DNA from: Anaerolineales bacterium
Lineage (GTDB): Bacteria; Chloroflexota; Anaerolineae; 4572-78; J111
DNA length: 64,000 nt
Direction of reading: 5' to 3'
Assembly: GCA_020634935.1 (NCBI GenBank)
Contig: JACKAT010000006.1
Coordinates: forward strand, 62,001 to 126,000
In this document: positions 45,648 through 55,971 of the stretch, in pieces
How the letters are laid out: each line of letters opens with the position of its first letter
Position numbering within the stretch: position 1 is the stretch's first letter
Program-made: the position numbers and the translations under genes
The notes under the pieces: generated by a model
Told to the model about the DNA's origin: nothing
The model's database searches: none
Seen by the model: only the letters and a program-made list of their open reading frames with translations

Positions 45648-48077
45648 TTGAATATTTTCAAAAATTTCTCTGTTGGAACAAAAATCTTAGCCGGAAATTT
45701 CATCGCGTTGGCCTTGATGATCGTGGTGGGCGGGGTAGCCATCGTCCAGCTCAACACGATTGATAGCACCGTTTCTGATTTGGCCAATAGCTTAGCTGTT
45801 GACCAGCATTTGGCCGACCAGATAGAGTCTAAAATATTGCTGGTCCGTTTTTACGCCAACAAATATATTCGCGACCAAAAATCCGAAGACCTGACCCATT
45901 ATCAGGAAGCGCTGACTGGCATTGAAACGTTGTTGACTGAAGCGGATACAAAAATTATTAAACCTCAACGGGTTGAAATGCTGCACCAAGTTGAAACCGG
46001 CGTCCAAACCTATAAATCCACCTTTGCCGAAGTCACCCAATTGATTGCCGACCGCGAGCAAACAGTTAGCACCATCTTAGACATTGAAGGGCCGCTGGCT
46101 CAACAAAAGTTAGACCAATTGGCTCAAGTGGCTTTTGATGATAGCGATTTCGAAGTCGCTTACCATTCCTTGAAAGCTAACGAAGCTTTGGAACTGATGC
46201 GATTGAATGCTTTCCGATACCTGGAGCACGGGGATGAGAGTTGGCTCGTAAAGTTTGAGGAGCACCATACTGAAGCAAAAGCGGCTTTTGACTCAATAAA
46301 GATTAATAGGCAAAACGCAAACTGGCGCGAGTTGATAGCCGAAGCAGCAGCGGCGGTCGAACACTATGCTGAGGGCTTTGCTACCCTGCATAGTGATTAC
46401 TCACACCAGAACGAATTGATCGAAACTCAACTCAATGTGGTCGGGCCGCAAATTCGTCAAACGGCTGCAGACATATCGGCCAGTGTTCAAGCCGATTTTC
46501 AAGCCCAAAATGCAGCGACAACGAGTTTTGTCGTTCAAAGTATGACCCTTTTAGGTGTTATTATGGCTGTGGCTGTTGTAGTGGTAACGGTCATAGCCCT
46601 CTTCTTGGCCCGTACCATTGCTAGGACGGTAAATATTGTAACTTGCGCCGCGGTTGGTATTGCTGAAGGCGATTTGGAGCAGTGGGTGGAAGTTGATAGC
46701 CATGATGAGCTAGGGAGGATGGCGGCGGCTTTCCAGCAGATGATTTCTCATTTGAAACAGATGGCCTCGATCACCGACCGATTAGCTCAAGGAGACCTGA
46801 CCACCGATATCGAACCGAAATCGGAGCGAGATGTATTAGGCACTGCCCTGGCTCGAATGATCACCCACCTGCGCCAGTTGGTGGGGCAGATGACCGACAA
46901 CGCCACTAACGTCGCCAGGTCCTCTACGCAATTAACGGCCACCGCCGAGCAGACCGGCCAGACCACCAGCCAGATTAGAGCCACCATGCATCAATTGGCC
47001 TCGGCAGCGCAGCAGCAATCTGCCTCAGCCTTACAAACTAAAACCTCAATTGACCAAATTGCCCGTGCCATTGACGGCGTAGCTCACGGCGCTCAAGAAC
47101 AGGCTGCGGCGGTGGCTGAATCAGCCAGTATTACTAATCAGATCAGCCTGGCTATCCAGCAGATAGCCGCCAACGCCCAAGCCGGCGCCAGCGGCGCCTC
47201 GAATGCCGCTCAGACCGCTCGCCACGGAGCCAGCATTGTTGATGATAGCATTCGCGGGATGCACACCATCAAGACCAAAGTCGGTCTGTCGGCGCAAAGG
47301 GTGCAGGAAATGGGCCAACGGTCTCAACGAATTGGAGCTATTGTGGCCACTATTGAAGAGATCGCCGCGCAAACCAACTTGCTGGCCTTGAATGCCGCTA
47401 TCGAAGCGGCTCGGGCCGGGGAACACGGTAAAGGCTTTGCTGTAGTGGCCGATGAAGTTCGCAAACTGGCCGAGAAGTCCACCACTGCGACCGGTGAGAT
47501 TGCCGAGATTATTCAGACTATCCAGCAATCGGTGACAGAAGCTGTCACGGCGATGGAGGATGGCGCTGCCGAGGTGGAAAGTGGGGTCGGTCGAGCCAAT
47601 GAAGCCGGTCAGAGTTTGGCCGGCATCCTGAAAGCAGTGGAAGCTCTGGATGACCAGGTCAAAGAAATTTCCCTGGCCGCACAACATATGAGCAATTCTT
47701 CTAAGGTGCTGGTCCGGGCAATGGAGCGCGTCTCGGCGGTAGTGGAAGAGAACAGCGCCGCCACTGAAGAGATGGCCGCCAGTTCTAATGATGTTGCGCA
47801 AACCGTTGACAATATTGCTCGGGTGAGCCAGGAAAACAGTATTACCGTGGAAGAGGTGAGCTTCTCAATAGAGAAAATGGGGACTCAGGTACAGGAGGTC
47901 AGCACCTCGGCGCAAACCCTAGACGAGATGGCCCAAAGTCTAAAAGAAGTGGTGGCTCAGTTTAAACTGAATAAAGTAGAAATTGATAAAGGGAGTCTGC
48001 CCCGGCTCTACGCTGTCCAACCCAGACAAGGGGAACATGAGCCGGTTCTCGTCAACGGTAATGGCTACCATATTTAG
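45648..48077 (+). CDS. Methyl-accepting chemotaxis protein, four-helix-bundle sensor
   Basis: An 809-residue chemoreceptor starting at TTG with GGGAG six nt upstream. TM1 about 13-35, an all-helical extracellular sensor (about 36-295) of four-helix-bundle type, TM2 about 298-321, HAMP, and a signalling domain with QTNLLALNAAIEAARAGE near 573-590 that is very close to that of the upstream paralogue. Both genes share a short sequence upstream (near 42141-42195 and 45408-45460). The signal is unknown. Confidence 0.92.
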   Translation: MNIFKNFSVGTKILAGNFIALALMIVVGGVAIVQLNTIDSTVSDLANSLAVDQHLADQIESKILLVRFYANKYIRDQKSEDLTHYQEALTGIETLLTEADTKIIKPQRVEMLHQVETGVQTYKSTFAEVTQLIADREQTVSTILDIEGPLAQQKLDQLAQVAFDDSDFEVAYHSLKANEALELMRLNAFRYLEHGDESWLVKFEEHHTEAKAAFDSIKINRQNANWRELIAEAAAAVEHYAEGFATLHSDYSHQNELIETQLNVVGPQIRQTAADISASVQADFQAQNAATTSFVVQSMTLLGVIMAVAVVVVTVIALFLARTIARTVNIVTCAAVGIAEGDLEQWVEVDSHDELGRMAAAFQQMISHLKQMASITDRLAQGDLTTDIEPKSERDVLGTALARMITHLRQLVGQMTDNATNVARSSTQLTATAEQTGQTTSQIRATMHQLASAAQQQSASALQTKTSIDQIARAIDGVAHGAQEQAAAVAESASITNQISLAIQQIAANAQAGASGASNAAQTARHGASIVDDSIRGMHTIKTKVGLSAQRVQEMGQRSQRIGAIVATIEEIAAQTNLLALNAAIEAARAGEHGKGFAVVADEVRKLAEKSTTATGEIAEIIQTIQQSVTEAVTAMEDGAAEVESGVGRANEAGQSLAGILKAVEALDDQVKEISLAAQHMSNSSKVLVRAMERVSAVVEENSAATEEMAASSNDVAQTVDNIARVSQENSITVEEVSFSIEKMGTQVQEVSTSAQTLDEMAQSLKEVVAQFKLNKVEIDKGSLPRLYAVQPRQGEHEPVLVNGNGYHI

Positions 48078-48135
48078 TAATATCCGTATTAATTGAGTGA
48101 CAGCCAGAGAAGGGCTTGGAGGACAAAATTAAATT

Positions 48136-48367
48136 TAGCCGGAGCATCGTTCCAGGGAGCATTTCACGTTTGGGGTAAACTGGTCCCTTGAATTGCTGAG
48201 GCCGCTGAAAACCCTGAAATCGCTGATTTTCAATTGAAACGCCATTAACTGGGGCTAAATCGGGCGACTTCCGTCACAAGTTTAACCCTTCAGCGCTTTC
48301 ATACTTTCTCAGCGTATTCAGCGATTCAAATTTGCCCCAAATAGAAACGCACCCTCGTTCCAGCCCT
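48136..48367. repeat. Imperfect inverted repeat region upstream of thrS
   Basis: The left part (GTTCCAGGGAGCATTTCACG) and right part (read inverted, GGAACGAGGGTGCGTTTC) match imperfectly, with several GCTGA repeats inside. It fills the gap after the chemoreceptor gene; no gene is seen. Confidence 0.45.
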
Positions 48368-48369
48368 AA

Positions 48370-48398
48370 TTGACACCCTTACTGTTTCATGCTACACT
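48370..48398 (+). promoter_or_regulatory. Sigma-70 promoter of thrS
   Basis: TTGACA (48370-48375), a 17-nt spacer and TACACT (48393-48398). The expected transcript has a leader of about 120 nt. Confidence 0.75.
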
Positions 48399-48433
48399 CT
48401 TTTAACATGCCAAGCAAGTCAAGCACGAAGATG

Positions 48434-48463
48434 AACCTCGCCCCAGTGGGGGTGAGGTTTTTT
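48434..48463 (+). terminator. Terminator-like hairpin in the thrS leader (candidate attenuator)
   Basis: AACCTCGCCCC pairs with GGGGGTGAGGTT around a short loop and is followed by a T-run. It lies about 30 nt after the predicted start and 60 nt before the thrS ATG, so it could cut off transcription before the gene. No T-box sequence is present. Confidence 0.65.
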
Positions 48464-48524
48464 GTCTTTATAAAATAACAGACGACAAATCGTACCATAC
48501 CTAATCCATCCCAGGAGTACAGCT

Positions 48525-50348
<1,824 letters not shown>

Positions 50349-50595
50349 GTTAGGGAGTTCGTGGAGTTTATAGAGTTTGTAAAGTTTATGGCGTTCGTTG
50401 AGTTGGCTGAGAGAATTGTTCGTATCTTCTCAGCAACTTGAAAAAACAACAACAGATGTAAAAATAAACGAATAGAGAAAGATAAAATCGGTTGATTTCT
50501 TAATTCGTTGTTGCAGACCTCGAAAAGTTGAGACGTAGTTGAATGCCTCCAACTCTATGAACTCATAAAACTCATAAAACTCCACAAACTCTTTT
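50349..50595. repeat. Low-complexity GAGTTTATA direct and inverted repeats
   Basis: GAGTTCGTGGAGTTTATAGAG follows the thrS stop, and the complementary series AACTCATAAAACTC / AACTCCACAAACTC lies near 50555-50595, giving a long imperfect inverted repeat between convergent genes. Similar to 26104-26218 and 57905-58033. Confidence 0.65.
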
Positions 50596-50601
50596 ACATT
50601 C

Positions 50602-53600
50602 TCAGGGCGAAACCTCTATCACCTTTTGAGTTGAATCGGTAAGCGTGTCCTGACTGGTAATGGTCAGGGTAGTGGTATACGTGCCGATAGCAGTGTAGGT
50701 ATGAGTAGCGACGCCGCCACTGCTCACCAAGCCGTCACCCCAGTTCCAACTGTAGTCGATGATCGGGCTGCTCGCCTGCGAGGTGCTGGCATCGAGGGTG
50801 AGGACCTGCCCCACTTTGACGGTCCCTGGCCCGGTGATCACCGCCAGCGGCGGGGCAACCGGCGTTTCGATAGTCGGAGGCGACTCGATCTGAATGGAGG
50901 ACTGGGTGGTATCGGTTAGAGCGTCCTGGTTGGTAATTGTCAAAAGAATAGGATAGATGCCGGGGGCGGTATAAATGTGAGTCACATTCACAGTATTGGC
51001 CTGAGTACCGTCGCCCAACTGCCAGTCATATTGGATGATCGGACTGGCCGACTGTGAGGCTCCGGCGGATAGAGCGACCGTCTGGCCGACCTGAGCCGAA
51101 GACGGGCCGCTAATGATCGCCAGCGGCGTCGAAGGGACATCGGTTGCAGTGGCGGTTGGCGTCAAGGTCGGCGTGGTGGTTACGGTTGGGGTCGTTGTTG
51201 GCGTTTGAGTGACCGTTGGCGTTAAGGTCGCAGTGGCGGTCGGCGTCAAAGTTCCAGTGGATGTGGGAGTTAGGGTCACGGTCGGCGAGCTAGTGCCGGT
51301 CGCAGTCGGTGTTACCGTAGTCAGGGTCGGAGTTAAGGTTGGGGCCGACCCTAGAGTGGCGGTCGGCGTGGTGGTTGGGGATTTTGTGGCCGTGGGGCTA
51401 TCCGCCTCGATGTTGATGATCCGGCTGGCGCTGTTGCTAAAGCCATTGGCATCGATAACGGTTAGCCGGACGTTGTAGTAGGCCGGCGAGTCAAAGGTGT
51501 GCGAGGCAACCGCTCCGCTGGCAACGCCGCCATCGCCAAACTCCCAATCGTAGCTAGCAATTTGGGCTGAGGCGGTTGAGCCGCTGCCGTCGAAATTGAC
51601 TGACTGGCCCACTTTGGCCGCATCCGGCGCAGCGATGACGGCTACTGGCGCCGGCTGGGCATCGATGCGGATGGTAAGGTTAGTGCTGCCCCGCAGCCCC
51701 TTATCATCGACCAGAGTCAGATTGACATTATAGTAACCGGCCGAACGGTAGATGTGCTGGACATTGACCCCGGTTGAGCCGGTGCCGTCGCCAAAGGTCC
51801 AGTTGTAGCTAACAATCGGGTTGGCTGCCTGGGAACGGCTGGCGTCAAAACTGACGGTTTGATCGACCTGGGCCGCGGTCGGGCCATCGATGACCGGAAT
51901 GGGCGGCGTTTCGGGCTGCGGTTCCTCTTTGATGTCGATATCAACGCTGGTGCGGTCGCGCAGGCCGGCGCTGTCGCGGACGGTTAATCTGACCCGATAG
52001 GTGCCGGGCGAGGTGTAGGTATGGTTGACCTGCTTGTCGTCTGCTTCTTTGCCGTCGCCAAATTCCCACTCGTAATCAACAATTGGATAATCACCCCGGC
52101 GCGACCGGCCACCGTCAAACTTCACCGGCTGGCCGACCAACGCTTCCGATGGGCTGCTGATAACAGCGATAGGCGGATTGTCCGTGACATCATCCTGGCG
52201 CTGCCAACCTAATTCGATGCGGGCCAGTCCGGCGCGCTCGTAATATTCAACCCGCAGCTCGCGGACGCCGCCGGCGATAGAAGTCTTGAACTCAACATTG
52301 CCGGTATCGCCATCCTGCCAGTGGTCATAAATAAGCGTATTATCAAGCCAAACTCGCGCTCCGTCATCAGAGCGAAGGCGGAAGATGTAGTCGCCGCCCT
52401 CGAAGCTTTGACGGCGAGTCCAACGCGCCGAAAAATTGTCGGCCGACACCTGGGAAGCAGGCGAGCCGTTGCTCCAGTCGTAATTGATACTTGCTTCGTT
52501 ACGGACCAGAACGGGGGAGCCAGCCAGATCGACGTTGTTAAAGTATTCGGCTTTCCAATCCGGGAAGGTGTCGATGCGCTCCCAGCCCAGAACGGCCAGC
52601 GCCCCGCCGGTGGCATCGAAATATTCCATCTTGATGCTGTGAGCGCCGGCGGTCAGATAAATGTCGGCGCTGTAAGTCGCGGGGGCGCTCTCGCGCCACT
52701 CATCGATCAGCAGGTTGCCATCGACCCACAGCCGGGAGCCATCATCGGTTCGAGTGTAGAAGCGGTAGGCTCCGGCTGAAAAATCGAGGGTGCGTGTCCA
52801 GCGGGCCGAGAAGTTGTCGGCCCGCACCTGGGAAGCGGGCGAATTTTGGCCCCAGTCGAAACTCACCGCGACATCATTGCGAACCAAAACCGGACTGCCA
52901 CTCAGATCACGGTTGTTGTAATACTCACCACGCCAGTCGGTGATGACGATGCCCGGCATAGGCGTAGCTGTTGGCGGCGGGGCAGGGGTAACGGTCGGCC
53001 GGGCCGGCGAGGCGACAATCGGCACATTTTCGATATTCTCGGCCGTGGAGAATTGGGCCGCGACCCAGCCGAAATCGCTGGCAGCGCTCTCGTACCGGAT
53101 TTGCCACCAGGTGCCATCGGCGTTACGGCCGGTGATTTCGGCGGTCTGGCCGTACATGAGCACGCCTAAAATGTCGTACTCTACGCCCGGTCCTTCGCGC
53201 ACGTTTAGATCGGTGTTGACGGTTAGCCGGGCTATATCCGGCGGCGGGGGAGTGGACGTCGGTTCAGGCTCTGGAGGCTCGATCTCTTCCGAGGCAGCCG
53301 GCGTTAGCGAGGGGATATCGGCCGGGCTGCTGATAGTTAGCAGGGCTTGAGCCGAAGTTTGTTCATTGTCCGTTTGGGCCAGAACCGGCACCGGGCTTTC
53401 GCTCAGCCAGCGCGGGTCTGAGGGTACAATGATGTCCACGCTAAAGCGCCCGTCGGGATCGACGATGGTGCTGTTGACGGCGTAACGCGGCGGCGACAGC
53501 GGTACAAAGTAAATGACAATCCGGCTGCCCACCGGCCAGCCGTCACCTTGCACCGTGACCGTGCTGCCCGCCGAACCGACGCTCGGCGATAAGCTTACTA

Positions 53601-53793
53601 GCGGCTGGCTAGCCTCATCCGTCGGCAACTCGCTAATTTCGGAAGGGGCCTGGCTGCCGAAAAAGAGACTGCCCAAAATGGCAAAGAGGACAATCGCCCC
53701 GACTAATAACGCCACAAAAATACCCAGCAGAGTCAGTTCAAATTTGGACCAATTTTCCAATATCGTTCGAAATGGATTATTATGATTACTCAC
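50602..53793 (-). CDS. Membrane-anchored surface protein with SH3b, PA14 and PKD domains
   Basis: 1063 residues. A short cytosolic N-terminus and one TM helix (about 20-45) make it type II. Outside follow an IPT-like domain (about 67-150), SH3b (about 195-260, LNVREGPGVEYDILG), two PA14-type domains (about 290-410 and 415-545, each with SPASQV.ADNFSARWTR), three PKD domains (about 548-800, YEWEFGDG type), a Thr/Pro-rich linker of PTATxT repeats (about 805-895) and two more PKD domains to the end. PA14 and PKD modules bind carbohydrates or act as spacers, so a role in adhesion or polysaccharide binding is likely. Stand-alone gene. Confidence 0.88.
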   Translation of the reverse strand: MSNHNNPFRTILENWSKFELTLLGIFVALLVGAIVLFAILGSLFFGSQAPSEISELPTDEASQPLVSLSPSVGSAGSTVTVQGDGWPVGSRIVIYFVPLSPPRYAVNSTIVDPDGRFSVDIIVPSDPRWLSESPVPVLAQTDNEQTSAQALLTISSPADIPSLTPAASEEIEPPEPEPTSTPPPPDIARLTVNTDLNVREGPGVEYDILGVLMYGQTAEITGRNADGTWWQIRYESAASDFGWVAAQFSTAENIENVPIVASPARPTVTPAPPPTATPMPGIVITDWRGEYYNNRDLSGSPVLVRNDVAVSFDWGQNSPASQVRADNFSARWTRTLDFSAGAYRFYTRTDDGSRLWVDGNLLIDEWRESAPATYSADIYLTAGAHSIKMEYFDATGGALAVLGWERIDTFPDWKAEYFNNVDLAGSPVLVRNEASINYDWSNGSPASQVSADNFSARWTRRQSFEGGDYIFRLRSDDGARVWLDNTLIYDHWQDGDTGNVEFKTSIAGGVRELRVEYYERAGLARIELGWQRQDDVTDNPPIAVISSPSEALVGQPVKFDGGRSRRGDYPIVDYEWEFGDGKEADDKQVNHTYTSPGTYRVRLTVRDSAGLRDRTSVDIDIKEEPQPETPPIPVIDGPTAAQVDQTVSFDASRSQAANPIVSYNWTFGDGTGSTGVNVQHIYRSAGYYNVNLTLVDDKGLRGSTNLTIRIDAQPAPVAVIAAPDAAKVGQSVNFDGSGSTASAQIASYDWEFGDGGVASGAVASHTFDSPAYYNVRLTVIDANGFSNSASRIINIEADSPTATKSPTTTPTATLGSAPTLTPTLTTVTPTATGTSSPTVTLTPTSTGTLTPTATATLTPTVTQTPTTTPTVTTTPTLTPTATATDVPSTPLAIISGPSSAQVGQTVALSAGASQSASPIIQYDWQLGDGTQANTVNVTHIYTAPGIYPILLTITNQDALTDTTQSSIQIESPPTIETPVAPPLAVITGPGTVKVGQVLTLDASTSQASSPIIDYSWNWGDGLVSSGGVATHTYTAIGTYTTTLTITSQDTLTDSTQKVIEVSP

Positions 53794-54058
53794 AAAGACT
53801 TCTCCTCACAGCTTTGGGCTTGTCCACGAATCAGTTTGTCTTTGGCAGAAGCTTAGGAATGAAAAGTAAGCCGATAATGCCTGCCCATTATCCCAAGCCC
53901 TTTCTCTCTATCTGCGCCCACAGACAACGAACGCCCAACGTAATTAATGTGACGCTAACGAAGGGGCAAAAGTTCCAGTAGCATCAAATAATTATACGCC
54001 AAAATGATAAGATTTTGTATTTATTTAACATAGGAGAAGGTCTTGATAAGATTTCGGC

Positions 54059-54086
54059 AAAAAAAAGCCGATCATCGTTGATCGGC
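54059..54086 (-). terminator. Intrinsic terminator after the MGS-fold gene
   Basis: On the minus strand GCCGATCAACGATGATCGGC folds as a hairpin and is followed by at least eight T. The remaining part of 53794-54135 is AT-rich without genes. Confidence 0.8.
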
Positions 54087-54135
54087 ACGCTTAGATGGTC
54101 AATTGAACCTGAATCACACTATTAAATTCCCCTCA

Positions 54136-54528
54136 TTATTCAATTAAAGCTAGACAAGATGGAAACATGTGATCGGCGGCGCGCCGATTACCGGCTATCG
54201 GGACATTTCTAAACGTGGCATTGTCTAACAATGCTTTAATATCCGGATCGATAACTGGCATTTCAGTTGGGTCAACAAAAACCACTAGGAAATCTACATC
54301 ATTTTCCGATGGTAATAGCCTGACGAGGCGGTGGTTTTCAGCTTTATGTTGATCTGACATCTTATTAATGGTCAATTGAAGTTCTTGAGTTAGTAAGTTA
54401 AAGGCGGCAGTAGTGGTAAAAACGTCATATTCGGCCAAGAGATCACGATTAAACTTGGCCCAATCAAGCAGCTCGGGCATGCGATTGTCATCGGCAACAA
54501 GGGCGATCCTCTTCTTCCTCGGTTCCAT
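54136..54528 (-). CDS. Methylglyoxal-synthase-fold protein, active site degenerate
   Basis: 130 residues. KRIALVADDNRMPELLDWAKFNRDLLAEYDVF and a C-terminal DPDIKALLDNATFRNVPIAGNRRAAD align well with MgsA, which makes methylglyoxal from dihydroxyacetone phosphate. However, the phosphate loop GTTG is TTTA and the catalytic segment GGDQQ is replaced by a MSDQHKAENH stretch; only the later Asp (VDPTE) fits. It may be a ligand-binding MGS-like regulator rather than an enzyme. ATG at 54528 has AAGGAAA upstream; an upstream TTG start is less likely. Confidence 0.78.
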   Translation of the reverse strand: MEPRKKRIALVADDNRMPELLDWAKFNRDLLAEYDVFTTTAAFNLLTQELQLTINKMSDQHKAENHRLVRLLPSENDVDFLVVFVDPTEMPVIDPDIKALLDNATFRNVPIAGNRRAADHMFPSCLALIE

Positions 54529-54558
54529 AGCAAACGTTTTCCTTAGAGTTCGGCTAGA

Positions 54559-54652
54559 ATCAGTCGAGCAGAATTTGCTCAAGGGGGATGGTCAACTCCC
54601 CGTTTTAGCTCGAGTTAGGCCATCCGAGCCGAGCAACCTATGGTCGACTGAT
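54559..54652. other. Inverted repeat upstream of the MGS-fold gene
   Basis: AATCAGTCGA and TCGACTGATT form the ends; inside there are partial stems (GGATGG/CCATCC). It lies about 30 bp upstream of the start codon and may be regulatory. A second imperfect inverted repeat (AGAGCTGA/TCAGCTCT) lies at about 54813-54917, just downstream of the ATP-grasp gene. Confidence 0.45.
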
Positions 54653-54927
54653 TAAAACAGACAATATAACCGACAATTACGCTTAGATAAGCATAAATCT
54701 TCCTTTCTTAACCCTTAATTTTACTAAAGGCATGTGTAATTTGTGTTGAAAAAACGTATAAATTCTGTCATAAATTAATACCCCCTCTCAAAAATTCAAA
54801 AAATTCGCCTAATTTCAGAGCTGACCGGTTTCCCCCTGACATAGGAGACAATGCGTCTATCCGGTTGGAATAATTTTTGGTCAAAGTCAGGGCTTGAAAA
54901 TCTATCAGCTCTTATTTGGCGATTTTT

Positions 54928-55971
54928 TTATAAGGTTGCCATTTCAGCGTTATCAAAGTTGCGATCATAGTAACTCATGTACTGCACTTTGTTTTCCAGA
55001 GCGTGAATGACCGCGTAGGTAAAATTCGTTTTCTCAAAGCGCTGGGCGCTGCCCAAACCACCGGGGCTAAACACGTTAATTTCCATCAACTTGTCGCCCA
55101 CAATGTCCAGGCCAACCAGAAACATGCCGTCTTGAACCAGCTTGGGGCGCACAATTTCCGCCACGCGCAGCGCCGTATCATCGATTCTGGCCTTGGCGAT
55201 GGTTCCGCCCGCGTGAACGTTACTGCGCATGTCGTCGCCGGTTCTAACCCGGCGAAACGCTGCGTAGCGACCCTTATAACGCAAGGGCGAGCCGTTCATC
55301 AGGAACAGCCGCGTATCGCCTTCCACTGCGGCCGGCAGATATTCTTGAGCAATCACATAGCCATGCTGAGCTACCGCCTCGACCATCTGATTGAGATTAG
55401 CCAGTTCGGTAGGGGTGACTAAAAAAACATTCTGCCCGCCCGAACCTTGCAGCGGTTTGAGTACAATTTTACCGCCCATCTCTTTGGCAAACTCTCTGAT
55501 CTCCTTCCGGTCACGGGTAATCAGCGTTTTGGGCCGAACCGACTCGGGAAAGGATTGAAAGTACATTTTGTTTTGGGCTTTCGCCAGCCCATTCGGATCA
55601 TTCAGGACAATTACGCCGTGGCGCATGGCCATTCGGCCAAAGATAATCCCCGCCGATTGGGCCCAAGGCCGGCGCACATCCTCGGCGGGATCGTTGCGCA
55701 GCAACAGTACGTCCAGGTCATCGACCTTGATCCGGCTTTGTTTGGCTTTCGATCCCTGTAAATCGCGTAAATAACCTTCACCGGTGGTATACTTTTTGGC
55801 CGTGGCAGAGCGGGCCCGGGCTTGAATAGAACCGTCGGGCGCATACAAAAAGTCGGCCACGCCCATCACCCAGGCTTCGTGGCCCATGTTGATGGCCGTC
55901 ATCCCCAGCCGGGTGGTGGTGTACCCTTTGGTTTCGGTCATGATATCATTAACGACAAAGCCAATTCTCAC
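54928..55971 (-). CDS. Glutathione-synthetase-like ATP-grasp ligase
   Basis: A 347-residue ATP-grasp protein. VRIGFVVND and LLRNDPAEDVRRPWAQSAG start it like GshB; KPLQGSGGQNVFLV is the nucleotide loop, YVIAQEYLPAAVEGDTR and GLDIVGDKLMEINVFSPGGLG complete the ATP/Mg site. Such enzymes join an amino acid (often Gly) to a peptide carboxylate. The GTG start at 55971 overlaps the TGA of the QEGLA gene (GTGA), with AAAGGAAA before it, so the two proteins are coupled; the longer frame to 56097 is rejected. No gamma-glutamylcysteine ligase is in the window, so true glutathione synthesis is unproven. Confidence 0.85.
   Translation of the reverse strand: MRIGFVVNDIMTETKGYTTTRLGMTAINMGHEAWVMGVADFLYAPDGSIQARARSATAKKYTTGEGYLRDLQGSKAKQSRIKVDDLDVLLLRNDPAEDVRRPWAQSAGIIFGRMAMRHGVIVLNDPNGLAKAQNKMYFQSFPESVRPKTLITRDRKEIREFAKEMGGKIVLKPLQGSGGQNVFLVTPTELANLNQMVEAVAQHGYVIAQEYLPAAVEGDTRLFLMNGSPLRYKGRYAAFRRVRTGDDMRSNVHAGGTIAKARIDDTALRVAEIVRPKLVQDGMFLVGLDIVGDKLMEINVFSPGGLGSAQRFEKTNFTYAVIHALENKVQYMSYYDRNFDNAEMATL

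Noticed and set aside
48400..48524. T-box riboswitch for thrS
   Set aside because: The leader before the hairpin is only about 30 nt and no T-box core sequence (TGGNACCGCG) is present.
51209..51478. Plus-strand reading frame of 89 codons with Val/Gly repeats
   Set aside because: It is the complement of the Thr/Pro-rich linker of the PKD/PA14 protein.
54928..55971. Authentic glutathione synthetase
   Set aside because: No gamma-glutamylcysteine ligase in the window and the gene is coupled to a QEGLA peptidase; only family-level assignment is justified.
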